Below are positions 30,943-40,543 of a stretch of 64,000 nt of DNA, piece after piece. The DNA is from Helicobacter saguini. Lineage in GTDB: Bacteria > Campylobacterota > Campylobacteria > Campylobacterales > Helicobacteraceae. The stretch's first letter is position 1. Each line of letters opens with the position of its first letter. The position numbers and the translations under genes were made by a program. The stretch spans positions 124,001 through 188,000 of the forward strand of contig NZ_JRMP02000003.1 in the NCBI RefSeq assembly GCF_000762875.2. Direction: 5' to 3'. The notes under the pieces were generated by a model that was not told where the DNA came from, did not search any database, and worked only from the letters and a program-made list of their open reading frames with translations.

Positions 30943-33900
30943 ATGATAGATTTAGATAATGTGCAAGGGAATGGGAATACAGGGCTTTATAATCCAAAAA
31001 ACGAGCATGATGCCTGTGGTATCGGTGCTATTGCAAATATTAAAGGCATAAAAAGTCATAAACTAATACAAGATGCGTTAGTGATATTAGAAAATATGGA
31101 GCATCGCGGTGGTAGCTATAAAAATAGCGGTGATGGCGCTGGCGTGCTTATTCAAATCCCGCATAAGTTTTTTAAAACGCAGAATCTTGGCTTTAAATTG
31201 CCCGATGAGGGCGAATATGCGGTCGCTCAAATCTTTCTATCACGCAATGAAGATTCTAAAAAAGAGGGCATTGAAATCTTTAAACAAGGCTTAATTGATA
31301 ATAATTTAGAGCTTTTGGGCTTTAGAGAAGTGCCAACAAACCCTTTAAAAATCGGCGATACGGCGCGTAATGCGATGCCTTATATTTTACAAGCCTTTGT
31401 TAAAAAGCCTAGTAATCTTGCAAAAGGCTTAGATTTTGAGCGAAAGCTTTATATCGCAAGGCGGGCTATTGAAAAAGTCGCCCTTGCCCTAAATATCGCT
31501 AAGTTCTACATTTCTAGCTTTTCATCTCGCACGATTGTGTATAAGGGAATGCTTGTTAGCAATCAGGTAAATGACTTTTATTTGGACTTTCAGAATCTAA
31601 ATGTTGAGTCGGCTATTTGCTTGGTGCATTCGCGTTTTTCTACGAACACTTTTCCATCTTGGGAGCGCGCCCATCCAAATCGATATATGGTGCATAATGG
31701 CGAGATAAACACGATAAATGGCAATGTGGATGCGATGAAAGCAAGGCAAGGCACTTGCGAGTCGGCGTTTTTCAGTGATTTAGATTCTATATTTCCTATC
31801 ATTGCAAAGCCTAGCAGCGACTCAGCGATGTTTGATAACACTTTGGAATTTTTAGTAATGAATGGTCGCAGCCTTGAAGAAGCAATAATGCTAATGATAC
31901 CAGAGCCATGGAGTAAAAATGATTCTATGGATAAGACAAAAAGGGCATTTTATGAGTTTAACTCGACCTTTATGGAGCCTTGGGATGGTCCTGCTAGTAT
32001 CATTTTTAGTGATGGCGTGATAATGGGTGCTAGTTTGGATAGAAATGGCTTTCGTCCATCGCGATATTATATTACAAAAGATGATTATTTAATTTTGGCG
32101 AGTGAAACAGGCGCTTTACATGTAGAAGAGAGTCGCATTAAAGAAAAGAAACGTTTGGAGCCGGGAAAACTACTAATGGTAGATACGCAAAAGGGACGCG
32201 TGATAAGTGATGAAGAGATAAAAATGCAATACGCTCACGCAAAGCCTTATGCAAAGTGGTTAGAAAATCTTATCAATTTGGATAAGGTGGAAATAGATTC
32301 TAAAACATTAGATTCTAAAGATTCTAAAAAAGATTCTAAAAAGGGTAAGAATATAGAATCTAAAAAAGATTCTAAGGTTAAAGATTCTAAAAAAATTATA
32401 GAATCTAAAAGCCTAAACGCCGCACACCACCCTTTTAATGAAAAAGATTCTAAGAATCTAAACGCCCACGCTATTAGTGAAAAAGAGATTCTAAAAGATA
32501 TAGAATCTATTTCCACGCTGCAACGAGCGTTTGGTTACAACTATGATGAATTGACCCAAAGTATCGAAACGATGAGCCGCACTGGTAAAGAAATGCTAGC
32601 AAGTATGGGCGTGGATACACCCATTGCCTTATTATCGCCTAATCCTGTGCCACTTTTCAATTATTTTAAACAACTTTTCGCACAAGTAACAAATCCGCCC
32701 CTTGATGCGATGCGAGAAAAAATTGTAACTAGCCAACGCACTTATTTAGGAAAAGAGGGCAATTTGCTAAATCCAAATGAAAATAATGCAAAACGCATTA
32801 GAATCAATCGCCCGATTTTAAGCAATATTGAATTACAAAAGATTCAAAGTTTGGAAAGCAAAGGCTTTAAAACGCACACAATTTCGCTTCTATTTAATAA
32901 AAACGAGTTGCATAAAGATGTCTGCGGTGATAGCGATGTGCTAGAAGAGATTCTAAATAGAATCTTTTTAGAGGCAAATGACGCGATAAGCAAGGGCGTT
33001 AGCATTTTAATCTTAAGTGATAAAGGCTTAGATTCTAATCATTTGTATGTGCCTAGTCTCCTTGCTGTATCTGCCTTGCACCACCATTTAGTGCGGACAA
33101 GCCAACGCACAAAGGCAAGTATAATTATAGAATCTGCCGAGCCACGTGAGATACATCACTTCGCTTGTCTTTTAGGATATGGCGCGACTGCGGTGTGTCC
33201 TTATTTAGTCTTTGATTCTATAAATTTATTAATTCATCAAGGGCGTTTGAATCTAAACTACGATAAAGCGTGTAGTAACTTTATAAATGCGGTCTCAAGT
33301 GGTATTATAAAAATTGCTTCAAAAATGGGTGTTTCCACATTGCAAAGCTATAATGGTGCGCAAATTTTTGAGTGTTTGGGCATTTCAAGTGATTTAATTG
33401 AGCGGCACTTTACCGGTACACAGACAAATATTGAGGGCATAGAATCTAGTGATATTTTAAATGATATTATTACGCTTCATAACAACGCATTTGCTCCTAA
33501 ATATCACACAAAAAATAGTTTAGAATCTAAATTTTCAAACACCAAATTTGAGCTAGGTAGTGTCGGGCTACATGGTATGCGAAGCGGTAGCTATGTGTAT
33601 GGGCATAATGATTCTAGTAAAGAGGAGCATTTATATGACCCGCTAATGATTTATAAACTGCAAAATTCTTGTCGCAATAGCGATTATGAGGAGTTTAGAG
33701 AGTATGCAAAGCTAGTAGATTCTAAGTTTGTGCATATTCGTCATTGTATGGATATGGATTTTAGCCAAGCCATTAGCATTGATGAGGTAGAGAGTATAGA
33801 ATCTATCGTGCAACGCTTTAAAACGGGCGCTATGAGCTATGGTAGCATATCTAAAGAAGCCCACGAAACCCTAGCCATTGCAATGAATAGAATAAAAGGG

Positions 33901-35895
33901 CAATCTAACACAGGCGAGGGCGGTGAAAATGAAGAGAGATTTAAACCCTTGCCTAATGGAGATAGTGCAAACTCAGCCATTAAGCAAGTCGCAAGCGGTC
34001 GCTTTGGCGTTAGTATAAACTATTTAGTAAATAGCAAAGAAATACAAATAAAAATCGCACAAGGTGCAAAGCCCGGAGAAGGCGGACAATTACCCGGAAA
34101 TAAAGTATATCCATGGATAGCAAATGCAAGGCATTCAACCCCGGGCGTTACATTAATTAGCCCACCACCTCACCATGATATTTACTCAATAGAAGATTTA
34201 GCCCAGCTAATATTTGATTTAAAACACGCAAATCGCCACGCAAAAATAAGTGTAAAGTTAGTTAGTGAAAGCGGCATAGGCACGGTAGCCGCCGGCGTGG
34301 CAAAAGCTGGGGCTGATACGATATTAGTTAGCGGATATGATGGCGGCACTGGTGCTAGTCCGCGTACATCAATAGCAAATGCTGGGACTCCTTGGGAGCT
34401 AGGATTAAGCGAAGTGCATCAAACCTTGATTCTAAATGGTTTGCGTGAAAGAGTAAGGCTTGAAGTCGATGGAAAATTGCTAAGCGGTCGTGATTTAGCC
34501 ATCGCTGCACTGCTTGGAGCTGAAGACTTTGGCTTTGCTACCGCACCTTTAGTTGTTATCGGTTGCACGATGATGCGTGTGTGTAATCTTAATACTTGCC
34601 CTTTTGGCATTGCTACGCAAAATAAAGAATTGCGAAAAAGATTCCACGGAAAGCCTGAATATGTGGTAAATTTTATGCACTTTATAGCGCAGAATCTGCG
34701 TGAATATATGGCTATGCTAGGGTTTAAGAGCTTAGATTCTATGATAGGGCGAAGTGATAAGCTATTTAAGGCGAAATTTTTAGAATCTAATCGGCTTTTG
34801 GGTAGCTCGATTAACAATAGCGTGAATGTAGTCGGTGGTTGCTTGGATAATAATCCGGGTGGGCTTGGCTTAAGTAATGTAAGTAAAAGTTTTAACGCTG
34901 ATTTAACAAGCGGTGCGTCTTTATCGCATTTAGATTCTAAAATAAATAAACATTTATTGCAAAAAGCAAGTAAGATAAGCCTAGATAGAATCTTGTATAA
35001 TCCACTAAGTATCAATCGCACCGCAACGCATAATATGGGCTATTTTCCGCATGATTTTAGTAATAATAAGGATTTAAATTTGATTTTACCGCAAGTCAAA
35101 GGCGCTATTACACAAGGTAAAAAAGTGCATTTAGAGCTAGAAGTAAGCAACATTACGGGGCGAACGCTTGGCACGATTTTAAGTAGCGAAGTAACTAAGA
35201 TTCATGGTAAAAAGGGTTTAAGCGAAGATTCTATCACAATTGTAGGGCATGGAAATGGTGGTAATAGCTTTGGCGCATTTCTAACACATGGAATCACAAT
35301 GAAAGTCATAGGCGATGTAAATGACTATCTTGGCAAGGGCTTAAGCGGTGGGAAAATTATCGTTTCGTTATCGCCTGATTCTAGCTTTAAAGCAGAAGAA
35401 AATATCATCGCTGGAAATGTGTGTATGTATGGCGCTATTGAGGGCGAAGTCTATTTGGATGGCAAGGCTGGAGAGCGTTTCTGCGTGCGTAATTCTGGCG
35501 TAAAAGCGGTTGCACTTGGCGTAGGACAGCATGGATGTGAGTATATGACAGGCGGCGTAGTCGTGGTGCTAGGCGATATAGGGCGAAACTTTGCGGCTGG
35601 TATGAGCGGCGGCGTGGCGTATATTTATGGTAAGCATAATACGCAAAATGTGAATACTGAGCTAGTGGATATAAGGGAGCTAGATTCCGCAGATTCTATT
35701 GAGCTTAGGGCGTTAATTAGCAAGCACGCACATTTAACGCACTCAAAAGTCTCAAAAAAGATTCTAGAATCTTTTGATAGCAACGACTTTTTTAAAATAA
35801 TGCCAAGGGATTATGAAAAAATGCTAAAAAGCATTGCAAAACACGCAAAGGAAGCCGACCCCATCCTTACAGCCTTTTATGAAATTACAAAATGA
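30943..35895 (+). CDS. gltB: Glutamate synthase large subunit
   Basis: GltB forms two glutamates from glutamine and 2-oxoglutarate. The start at 30,943 has AAAGGAAGTG upstream (the frame opens 11 codons earlier), giving 1650 residues. The glutaminase nucleophile Cys is in YNPKNEHDACGIGAIANIKG after a short propeptide. The FMN domain includes QSNTGEGGENEERF, SGYDGGTGASPRTS and the 3Fe-4S ligands in GCTMMRVCNLNTCPFGIATQ. The C-terminal glycine-rich beta-helix is present (ITGRTLG, GKGLSGGKIIV). Residues about 449-522 are a heptamer-coded insert (KDSKKDSKKGKNIESKKDSK). No gltD lies nearby. The enzyme could be ferredoxin-dependent or use a GltD encoded elsewhere. Confidence 0.95.
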   Translation: MIDLDNVQGNGNTGLYNPKNEHDACGIGAIANIKGIKSHKLIQDALVILENMEHRGGSYKNSGDGAGVLIQIPHKFFKTQNLGFKLPDEGEYAVAQIFLSRNEDSKKEGIEIFKQGLIDNNLELLGFREVPTNPLKIGDTARNAMPYILQAFVKKPSNLAKGLDFERKLYIARRAIEKVALALNIAKFYISSFSSRTIVYKGMLVSNQVNDFYLDFQNLNVESAICLVHSRFSTNTFPSWERAHPNRYMVHNGEINTINGNVDAMKARQGTCESAFFSDLDSIFPIIAKPSSDSAMFDNTLEFLVMNGRSLEEAIMLMIPEPWSKNDSMDKTKRAFYEFNSTFMEPWDGPASIIFSDGVIMGASLDRNGFRPSRYYITKDDYLILASETGALHVEESRIKEKKRLEPGKLLMVDTQKGRVISDEEIKMQYAHAKPYAKWLENLINLDKVEIDSKTLDSKDSKKDSKKGKNIESKKDSKVKDSKKIIESKSLNAAHHPFNEKDSKNLNAHAISEKEILKDIESISTLQRAFGYNYDELTQSIETMSRTGKEMLASMGVDTPIALLSPNPVPLFNYFKQLFAQVTNPPLDAMREKIVTSQRTYLGKEGNLLNPNENNAKRIRINRPILSNIELQKIQSLESKGFKTHTISLLFNKNELHKDVCGDSDVLEEILNRIFLEANDAISKGVSILILSDKGLDSNHLYVPSLLAVSALHHHLVRTSQRTKASIIIESAEPREIHHFACLLGYGATAVCPYLVFDSINLLIHQGRLNLNYDKACSNFINAVSSGIIKIASKMGVSTLQSYNGAQIFECLGISSDLIERHFTGTQTNIEGIESSDILNDIITLHNNAFAPKYHTKNSLESKFSNTKFELGSVGLHGMRSGSYVYGHNDSSKEEHLYDPLMIYKLQNSCRNSDYEEFREYAKLVDSKFVHIRHCMDMDFSQAISIDEVESIESIVQRFKTGAMSYGSISKEAHETLAIAMNRIKGQSNTGEGGENEERFKPLPNGDSANSAIKQVASGRFGVSINYLVNSKEIQIKIAQGAKPGEGGQLPGNKVYPWIANARHSTPGVTLISPPPHHDIYSIEDLAQLIFDLKHANRHAKISVKLVSESGIGTVAAGVAKAGADTILVSGYDGGTGASPRTSIANAGTPWELGLSEVHQTLILNGLRERVRLEVDGKLLSGRDLAIAALLGAEDFGFATAPLVVIGCTMMRVCNLNTCPFGIATQNKELRKRFHGKPEYVVNFMHFIAQNLREYMAMLGFKSLDSMIGRSDKLFKAKFLESNRLLGSSINNSVNVVGGCLDNNPGGLGLSNVSKSFNADLTSGASLSHLDSKINKHLLQKASKISLDRILYNPLSINRTATHNMGYFPHDFSNNKDLNLILPQVKGAITQGKKVHLELEVSNITGRTLGTILSSEVTKIHGKKGLSEDSITIVGHGNGGNSFGAFLTHGITMKVIGDVNDYLGKGLSGGKIIVSLSPDSSFKAEENIIAGNVCMYGAIEGEVYLDGKAGERFCVRNSGVKAVALGVGQHGCEYMTGGVVVVLGDIGRNFAAGMSGGVAYIYGKHNTQNVNTELVDIRELDSADSIELRALISKHAHLTHSKVSKKILESFDSNDFFKIMPRDYEKMLKSIAKHAKEADPILTAFYEITK
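32295..32515. repeat. Heptamer cluster inside gltB
   Basis: More than ten AGATTCT/AGAATCT copies lie in about 220 bp, coding a Lys/Asp/Ser-rich linker between the glutaminase and central domains. Conserved coding DNA on either side has few copies. Confidence 0.85.
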
Positions 35896-36004
35896 AATTA
35901 AAGGCTTGAGATTGTTGATAAAATAATGCTATTTGTAAATAATAGAATCCAATTAGAAATTACTTAGTGTAATATATTGTTGTAATTATGTGAAGGAAAT
36001 AATA

Positions 36005-36469
36005 ATGCAAAAACGAATTATATGTGTGAGCGTGATTAACGAGCATAGCGTGCTAGCTAGGATTTCAGGGCTTTTTGCTGGGCGTGGGTATAATATCGAT
36101 AGTTTGACCGTCGCGCCCCTGCCAAATAGCAATCTAAGCTACATTACGATTAGCACACGTGGCGATGAAAAGGTGCTAGAGCAAATCATAAAGCAGCTGC
36201 ATAAGCTAATCCCGGTGCTGAATGTGATTGAGAGTAGCGAGATTGTGACGCAAGAAATCGTGCTTTTGAAATTTGAAAATAATGAGAAAATCGGCAATAT
36301 TAGTGCGTTAATAGCCGCGGCTGGTGGGAAAATCGTTAGCTTTGGTGAGAAAAATATCATTTTTAGCGTGAGTGGTGAGAGTGCTCGTATCAAGGATTTA
36401 ATCAAATCGCTGGTAAATTTCGCCCCAAAAGAAATCGTGCGTAGCGGCGTAGTGGCAATGGAGCGATAA
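36005..36469 (+). CDS. ilvN: Acetolactate synthase small (regulatory) subunit
   Basis: IlvN activates the catalytic IlvB subunit and gives valine feedback control in branched-chain amino-acid synthesis. The product (154 residues) has an N-terminal ACT domain, VINEHSVLARISGLFAGRGY and NIDSLTVAPL, and a C-terminal ALS_ss domain (LIAAAGGKIVSFGEKNIIFS). The ATG at 36,005 is preceded by AAGGAAATAATA, better than the GTG five codons earlier. No ilvB gene is adjacent. htrA follows 74 bp downstream on the same strand. No heptamer insert is seen, in contrast to both neighbours. Confidence 0.93.
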   Translation: MQKRIICVSVINEHSVLARISGLFAGRGYNIDSLTVAPLPNSNLSYITISTRGDEKVLEQIIKQLHKLIPVLNVIESSEIVTQEIVLLKFENNEKIGNISALIAAAGGKIVSFGEKNIIFSVSGESARIKDLIKSLVNFAPKEIVRSGVVAMER

Positions 36470-36543
36470 CTTATTACTTTGTTTAGAATCTAGTTATCAA
36501 AACATATTAGAATTTTAAGCATATTTGTAAAAAAGGAGAGAAA

Positions 36544-38286
36544 ATGAAAAAGGCTGATAAAGAAAGAGCGGAGAGTATAAAAAAGCATATGGAATCTGGG
36601 CGGATGAAGGTTGTGAATGTGCTTTTTGAAGATTCTATAGAATCTAGGAGTGTAGATTCTAAAAAAAGTGCGGTAGATTCTATAGAATCTAGCAAATTAG
36701 ATTGTGTTAAAAACGTGGGAGATTCTAATACAAACGCACAAGATTCTACGCAAAATGCACAAGATTCTATAACAAACGTGCAAGATTCTATAGAATCTAC
36801 ACAAGATTCTAAAAGTGGGACAGATTCTAAAAAAAGCAAAAAACTTCCATTTATATTTGTGTTGGCGATTCCATTAATTTTAGGAGTAAATCTAGCCCAT
36901 GCAATAAGCGATGCGCCACCTTTCACACGCGTAAATCCGGGCAATGCAAGTGGTAACGCCATAATTTCCTACCACGATGCAATCAAAAATGCGACAAAGG
37001 CTGTGGTCAATATCACAACTGAGACAAAGGTCGGCGTTGGGGGGAATTCGCCTTTTAATGACCCATTTTTCCGCCAGTTTTTCGGCGATATGGTGCCGCA
37101 AGATAGGCTGCAAGGCGGTATCGGCTCAGGCGTAATCATTACAAATAATGGCTATATAGTTACAAATAGCCACGTGGTGCGTGATGCCGACAAGATTTAT
37201 GTAACACTGCCCGGTAGCACGACTAAGATTCCAGCCAAACTTATCGGTGAAGATGTGCAAAGTGATATTGCGGTCATTAAAATAGAAAAAAACAACCTGC
37301 CTACACTGCCATTTGCCGATAGCACGAAGTATGCGGTAGGCGATGTGGTTTTTGCCATCGGTAACCCTTTTGGTGTTGGCGAGAGCGTGACGCAGGGCAT
37401 TATTTCTGCGGTAAATAAGACTGGTTTTGGCATTAGTAGCTATGAGAATTTTATCCAAACTGATGCGAGTATAAACCCTGGAAATAGCGGTGGTGCGTTA
37501 ATTGATAGCCGTGGGGCGCTAATAGGAATGAATACTGCCATTATTTCAAAAACAGGGGGAAATCACGGCATAGGCTTTGCAATACCAGCTGAAATGGTGA
37601 AAAGTGTCGCAAGCGAGCTTATGCGTAGCGGAAAGGTGCGGCGTGGCTTTATCGGCGTGAGTATCCAAGACATAGATTCTGATGTGGAGAATACTTATGG
37701 TGATAATAAGGGCGTGTTGGTTGTCGGCATTCAGGCGAATTCGCCGGCGCAAAAGGCTGGACTTGCCGTGTGGGACTTGATTACTGCGGTAAATGGTAAG
37801 CAGATGAAAAATGCGGCAGAGCTTAGAAACTACATAGGCTCACTACCGCCAAATAGCCGCGTTACGCTTAATATTTTGCGAAGTCACATGAGCGGGGATA
37901 AGCCGAGTTTAGAATCTAAGCAGATTGTGATTCAGTTAGCAGAGCAGCCTTCGGCGGTTTCTAATGCGGCTGCTAGCAATACGCCAAGTGTAAATCCCAC
38001 AGGCAGTGCATTTGATGGTATAAAAGCGGAGAATCTAAATGGACATATCCGCCAAGTGTATAGAATCCCAAGCGATGTAAATGGCGCACTAATCACAGAA
38101 GTAAATCCTAACTCAAAAGCCGCAAGTGTAGGCTTTAGCAAGGGCGATATAATCGCGCAAATTGAAAATATGCCTATTAAAAACACAACCGACTTGCAAG
38201 ATGCAATAAATAAGTTTAAGGGCAAGAAAAAACGCGTCCTTGTCTATAACGTAAATGGCAGTATAAAGACTATAATCGTGCAGTAG
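36544..38286 (+). CDS. htrA: HtrA/DegP-family serine protease with extended N-terminus
   Basis: HtrA is a periplasmic (and in Helicobacter also secreted) protease and chaperone. The catalytic triad is visible: His210 in IVTNSHVVRDADKI, Asp241 in VQSDIAVIKIE and Ser315 in INPGNSGGALI. Two PDZ domains follow (about 365-470 and 500-578). At 580 residues it exceeds the family norm because residues about 29-100 are heptamer-coded (EDSIESRSVDSK, QDSIESTQDSK). This stretch comes before the only hydrophobic segment (101-120, LPFIFVLAIPLILGVNLAHA), so about 100 residues would remain in the cytosol if the segment is an anchor. AAGGAGAG directly precedes the ATG, and no better downstream start exists. 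Confidence 0.94.
   Translation: MKKADKERAESIKKHMESGRMKVVNVLFEDSIESRSVDSKKSAVDSIESSKLDCVKNVGDSNTNAQDSTQNAQDSITNVQDSIESTQDSKSGTDSKKSKKLPFIFVLAIPLILGVNLAHAISDAPPFTRVNPGNASGNAIISYHDAIKNATKAVVNITTETKVGVGGNSPFNDPFFRQFFGDMVPQDRLQGGIGSGVIITNNGYIVTNSHVVRDADKIYVTLPGSTTKIPAKLIGEDVQSDIAVIKIEKNNLPTLPFADSTKYAVGDVVFAIGNPFGVGESVTQGIISAVNKTGFGISSYENFIQTDASINPGNSGGALIDSRGALIGMNTAIISKTGGNHGIGFAIPAEMVKSVASELMRSGKVRRGFIGVSIQDIDSDVENTYGDNKGVLVVGIQANSPAQKAGLAVWDLITAVNGKQMKNAAELRNYIGSLPPNSRVTLNILRSHMSGDKPSLESKQIVIQLAEQPSAVSNAAASNTPSVNPTGSAFDGIKAENLNGHIRQVYRIPSDVNGALITEVNPNSKAASVGFSKGDIIAQIENMPIKNTTDLQDAINKFKGKKKRVLVYNVNGSIKTIIVQ
36631..36835. repeat. Heptamer cluster at the 5' end of htrA
   Basis: A run of AGATTCT/AGAATCT copies, including three examples of AGATTCTATAGAATCT (near 36,631, 36,676 and 36,783), codes Asp-Ser and Glu-Ser units upstream of the membrane segment of HtrA. 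Confidence 0.88.
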
Positions 38287-38318
38287 ATTAATTAATTATC
38301 GCAGTTACCATATAAAAT

Positions 38319-39224
38319 CTACGAACTCAAATGCAACCACAGCGGCGTGGTAACAAAGCTTAAGATTAGCCCAAATGTGACGGTGTTTAGCGCTAGTTTG
38401 CCATTAAATCCAGCGGCAAGTAAAATCGCTACGCCGCTTACAAGTGGTGGCATCCCAACTTCGATTAAGCTCATCCGCCAAATATCGCTAAACTCGCCCT
38501 TTGTAAGCATTACAAACGCGAATAATAATAGCGGTGCGACTAGCATTTTACCACTCAAAACGACTGCGGTAAGCTTCCAATCCAAAAATGCCCTTAGGCT
38601 CATTTGCACGCCGATGGCGAAAAGGGCGACAGGCGTTGCGGTTTGTGCTAGGCTTTTTAGCGGCACGAAAACCCAATCTGGTATGTGAAATGGCACGAGC
38701 CGAAAGCTTAGCCCGCAGATTAACGCCAAAAATAGCGGGCTTTTTGCAAGGCGAAATGCGACGGCTTTGAGCGAAAATTTGTTCTTGCCCCCGAGTGAAA
38801 GCACGATAGGACCGATAAATGCGAAGGGTATGCCTGTGACGAATTGGTCAAAAATTACGACTTGATTTGCGTAGTCTTCGCCGAGCGCACCTTTGACAAA
38901 TGGCAGCCCTAAAAAGAGCGTGTTGCCAAGTGCGCCCATGACGCAAAAAACCATTGTTGTGCTTTTGTCTAGCTTTAGTAATTTTGCGATAAAAAAAAGA
39001 ACAAGCCCGGTAATTGCGTTACAAACAATGCTAGTCAAACACACTAGCATAAAATCAAGGTGAATGGGCGCGTGATAAGTGCCGTTGAAAACTTGCGCTG
39101 GCAGGGCAAAATTGATAAGAAATCCTAGCAAAATGCCGCTTTGTTGATTACCGATAAGATTTAGAATCTTTGCGGCATAACCGATAAAAATAAAGGTAAA
39201 AATGCTATACATAGCAAGTAACAT
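38319..39224 (-). CDS. AEC-family (auxin-efflux-carrier-type) transporter
   Basis: This is a 301-residue membrane protein with about ten helices and the AEC two-repeat plan: NLIGNQQSGILLGFLINFALPAQ at the start, a central charged loop (LGGKNKFSLKAVAFRLAKSP), and a second half with FAIGVQMSLRAFLDWKL and EVGMPPLVSGVAILLAAGF. Bacterial members often carry malate or other small organic acids, but the substrate is open here. It is convergent with htrA (32 bp apart) and divergent from ispA. No heptamer insert is seen. Confidence 0.88.
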   Translation of the reverse strand: MLLAMYSIFTFIFIGYAAKILNLIGNQQSGILLGFLINFALPAQVFNGTYHAPIHLDFMLVCLTSIVCNAITGLVLFFIAKLLKLDKSTTMVFCVMGALGNTLFLGLPFVKGALGEDYANQVVIFDQFVTGIPFAFIGPIVLSLGGKNKFSLKAVAFRLAKSPLFLALICGLSFRLVPFHIPDWVFVPLKSLAQTATPVALFAIGVQMSLRAFLDWKLTAVVLSGKMLVAPLLLFAFVMLTKGEFSDIWRMSLIEVGMPPLVSGVAILLAAGFNGKLALNTVTFGLILSFVTTPLWLHLSS

Positions 39225-39411
39225 AAGATGTCCTTAAGATATGATTTTTAGAACTTTTTATAAAATAGATTCTATAAATCATAACTTTAAAATTTGGGTT
39301 ATTTTAAGATTAAACAGATAAATTATAGCACTTTTGTGGTTAAGAGTTTAAGAAATTACACATTTTCATATTAGAATCTAATTTCAATTTTTACTTAAAA
39401 AGGGCGAGAAA

Positions 39412-40467
39412 ATGGCTGGCTTCAAAAAGCAAGATTCTATAAAAGATTCTATAAAAAATTCCAAAAAAGATTCTATGAAAAATCCTAAAATAGATTCTAA
39501 AGATTCTAAAAATGCGAACAAAGATTCTAAAAAAAATATAGAATCTAGCAAGAAAAACCCCGCACAAAAGCAAAATATAGAATCCACCACAACCTTTTTC
39601 ACACAATCTTGCCTTGCCTTTGAAGAGTTTTTAAAAAACAATAAGCCCACAATACAGAGCTTTCACCCACATTTTGAGGACGCCTTTTGGGAGATGGTGC
39701 TAGTTGGTGGGAAGCGATTTCGCCCTAATTTGCTCCTTAGCGTTGTGTGCGCTTTTGCCCCGCAGCTAAGGCAGAATGCTTACATTCCAGCCCTTGCCAT
39801 CGAGTGTTTGCACACTTATTCGCTAATTCACGATGATTTGCCCTGCATGGATAACGCGGATTTGCGGCGAGGCAGCGCGACCCTGCATAAAAAATACGAT
39901 GAGACAAGTGCCGTGCTTGTGGGCGATGGGCTTAACACTTATGCGTTTTTTTTGCTTTCAAACGCGAAGTTTTCGGCGCAAACGCGCATTAATTTAGTGC
40001 AGATTTTAAGCCAAAATGGCGGAATTAGCGGGATGATTCTAGGGCAGAGCCTTGATTGCGCGTTTGAAAATGTGCGTTTAACGCGAACGCAAGTTGATTT
40101 TATCCACACGCAAAAGACGGCAAAACTCATCGCTGCAAGTCTAAAAATGGGCGCTGTGATTGCGAATTTGTCGCGTGAAATGTGCGAGCTGCTTTACACT
40201 TTTGGCTTGAAACTTGGGCTATTTTTTCAAATCCGCGATGATATTATCGATTTTACGCAAGATTCTAAAAAAAGTGGGAAAACCAGCCAAAATGACGCCG
40301 CGAAAAATAGTTATGTGAATTTGCTAGGCTTATCTCGCGCTATAAAAATTAAGGATGAATACGCCACGTCATTGCAAAACGACCTGCAATCTTTTGACGA
40401 TAGCATAGAATCTAAAAATCTAAAAGCCAACTTAGAGCTACTTTTAAGCGCGTATTTTAAAGAATAA
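39412..40467 (+). CDS. ispA: Polyprenyl (farnesyl) diphosphate synthase with repeat-coded N-terminal extension
   Basis: This class of enzyme condenses isopentenyl diphosphate with allylic diphosphates. Both Asp-rich metal motifs are clear: HDDLPCMDNADLRRG (first DDxxD region) and QIRDDIIDFTQ (second). VGGKRFRPNLLL is the standard diphosphate-binding segment. The first 60 residues (MAGFKKQDSIKDSIKNSKKD and on) are heptamer-coded Asp-Ser-Lys repeats with no counterpart in the family, and the enzyme proper begins near residue 60. The start is fixed by AAAAAGGGCGAGAAA upstream and by the lack of a better internal ATG. Whether the product is geranyl or farnesyl diphosphate cannot be told for certain. 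Confidence 0.9.
   Translation: MAGFKKQDSIKDSIKNSKKDSMKNPKIDSKDSKNANKDSKKNIESSKKNPAQKQNIESTTTFFTQSCLAFEEFLKNNKPTIQSFHPHFEDAFWEMVLVGGKRFRPNLLLSVVCAFAPQLRQNAYIPALAIECLHTYSLIHDDLPCMDNADLRRGSATLHKKYDETSAVLVGDGLNTYAFFLLSNAKFSAQTRINLVQILSQNGGISGMILGQSLDCAFENVRLTRTQVDFIHTQKTAKLIAASLKMGAVIANLSREMCELLYTFGLKLGLFFQIRDDIIDFTQDSKKSGKTSQNDAAKNSYVNLLGLSRAIKIKDEYATSLQNDLQSFDDSIESKNLKANLELLLSAYFKE
39430..39590. repeat. Heptamer cluster at the 5' end of ispA
   Basis: AGATTCT copies occur every 9-24 bp and code a basic Asp-Ser-Lys tail at the very N-terminus of the enzyme. Confidence 0.85.
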
Positions 40468-40543
40468 ATATATTGTTTATGCAAACTAATCTAAATAAGA
40501 TATACTTGTGTAATAATGAAATTTTTTAAAAAAGTTAGAATGA

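Noticed and set aside
34419-35021. 200-codon minus-strand open frame within gltB
   Set aside because: It is antisense to the FMN and 3Fe-4S region of a conserved enzyme, with no ribosome binding site and no recognisable protein features.
36507-36962. Minus-strand frame of 151 codons opposite the htrA 5' region
   Set aside because: It is another mirror frame produced by the palindromic heptamer (LESxxLDSIES on the reverse strand), with no start signal.
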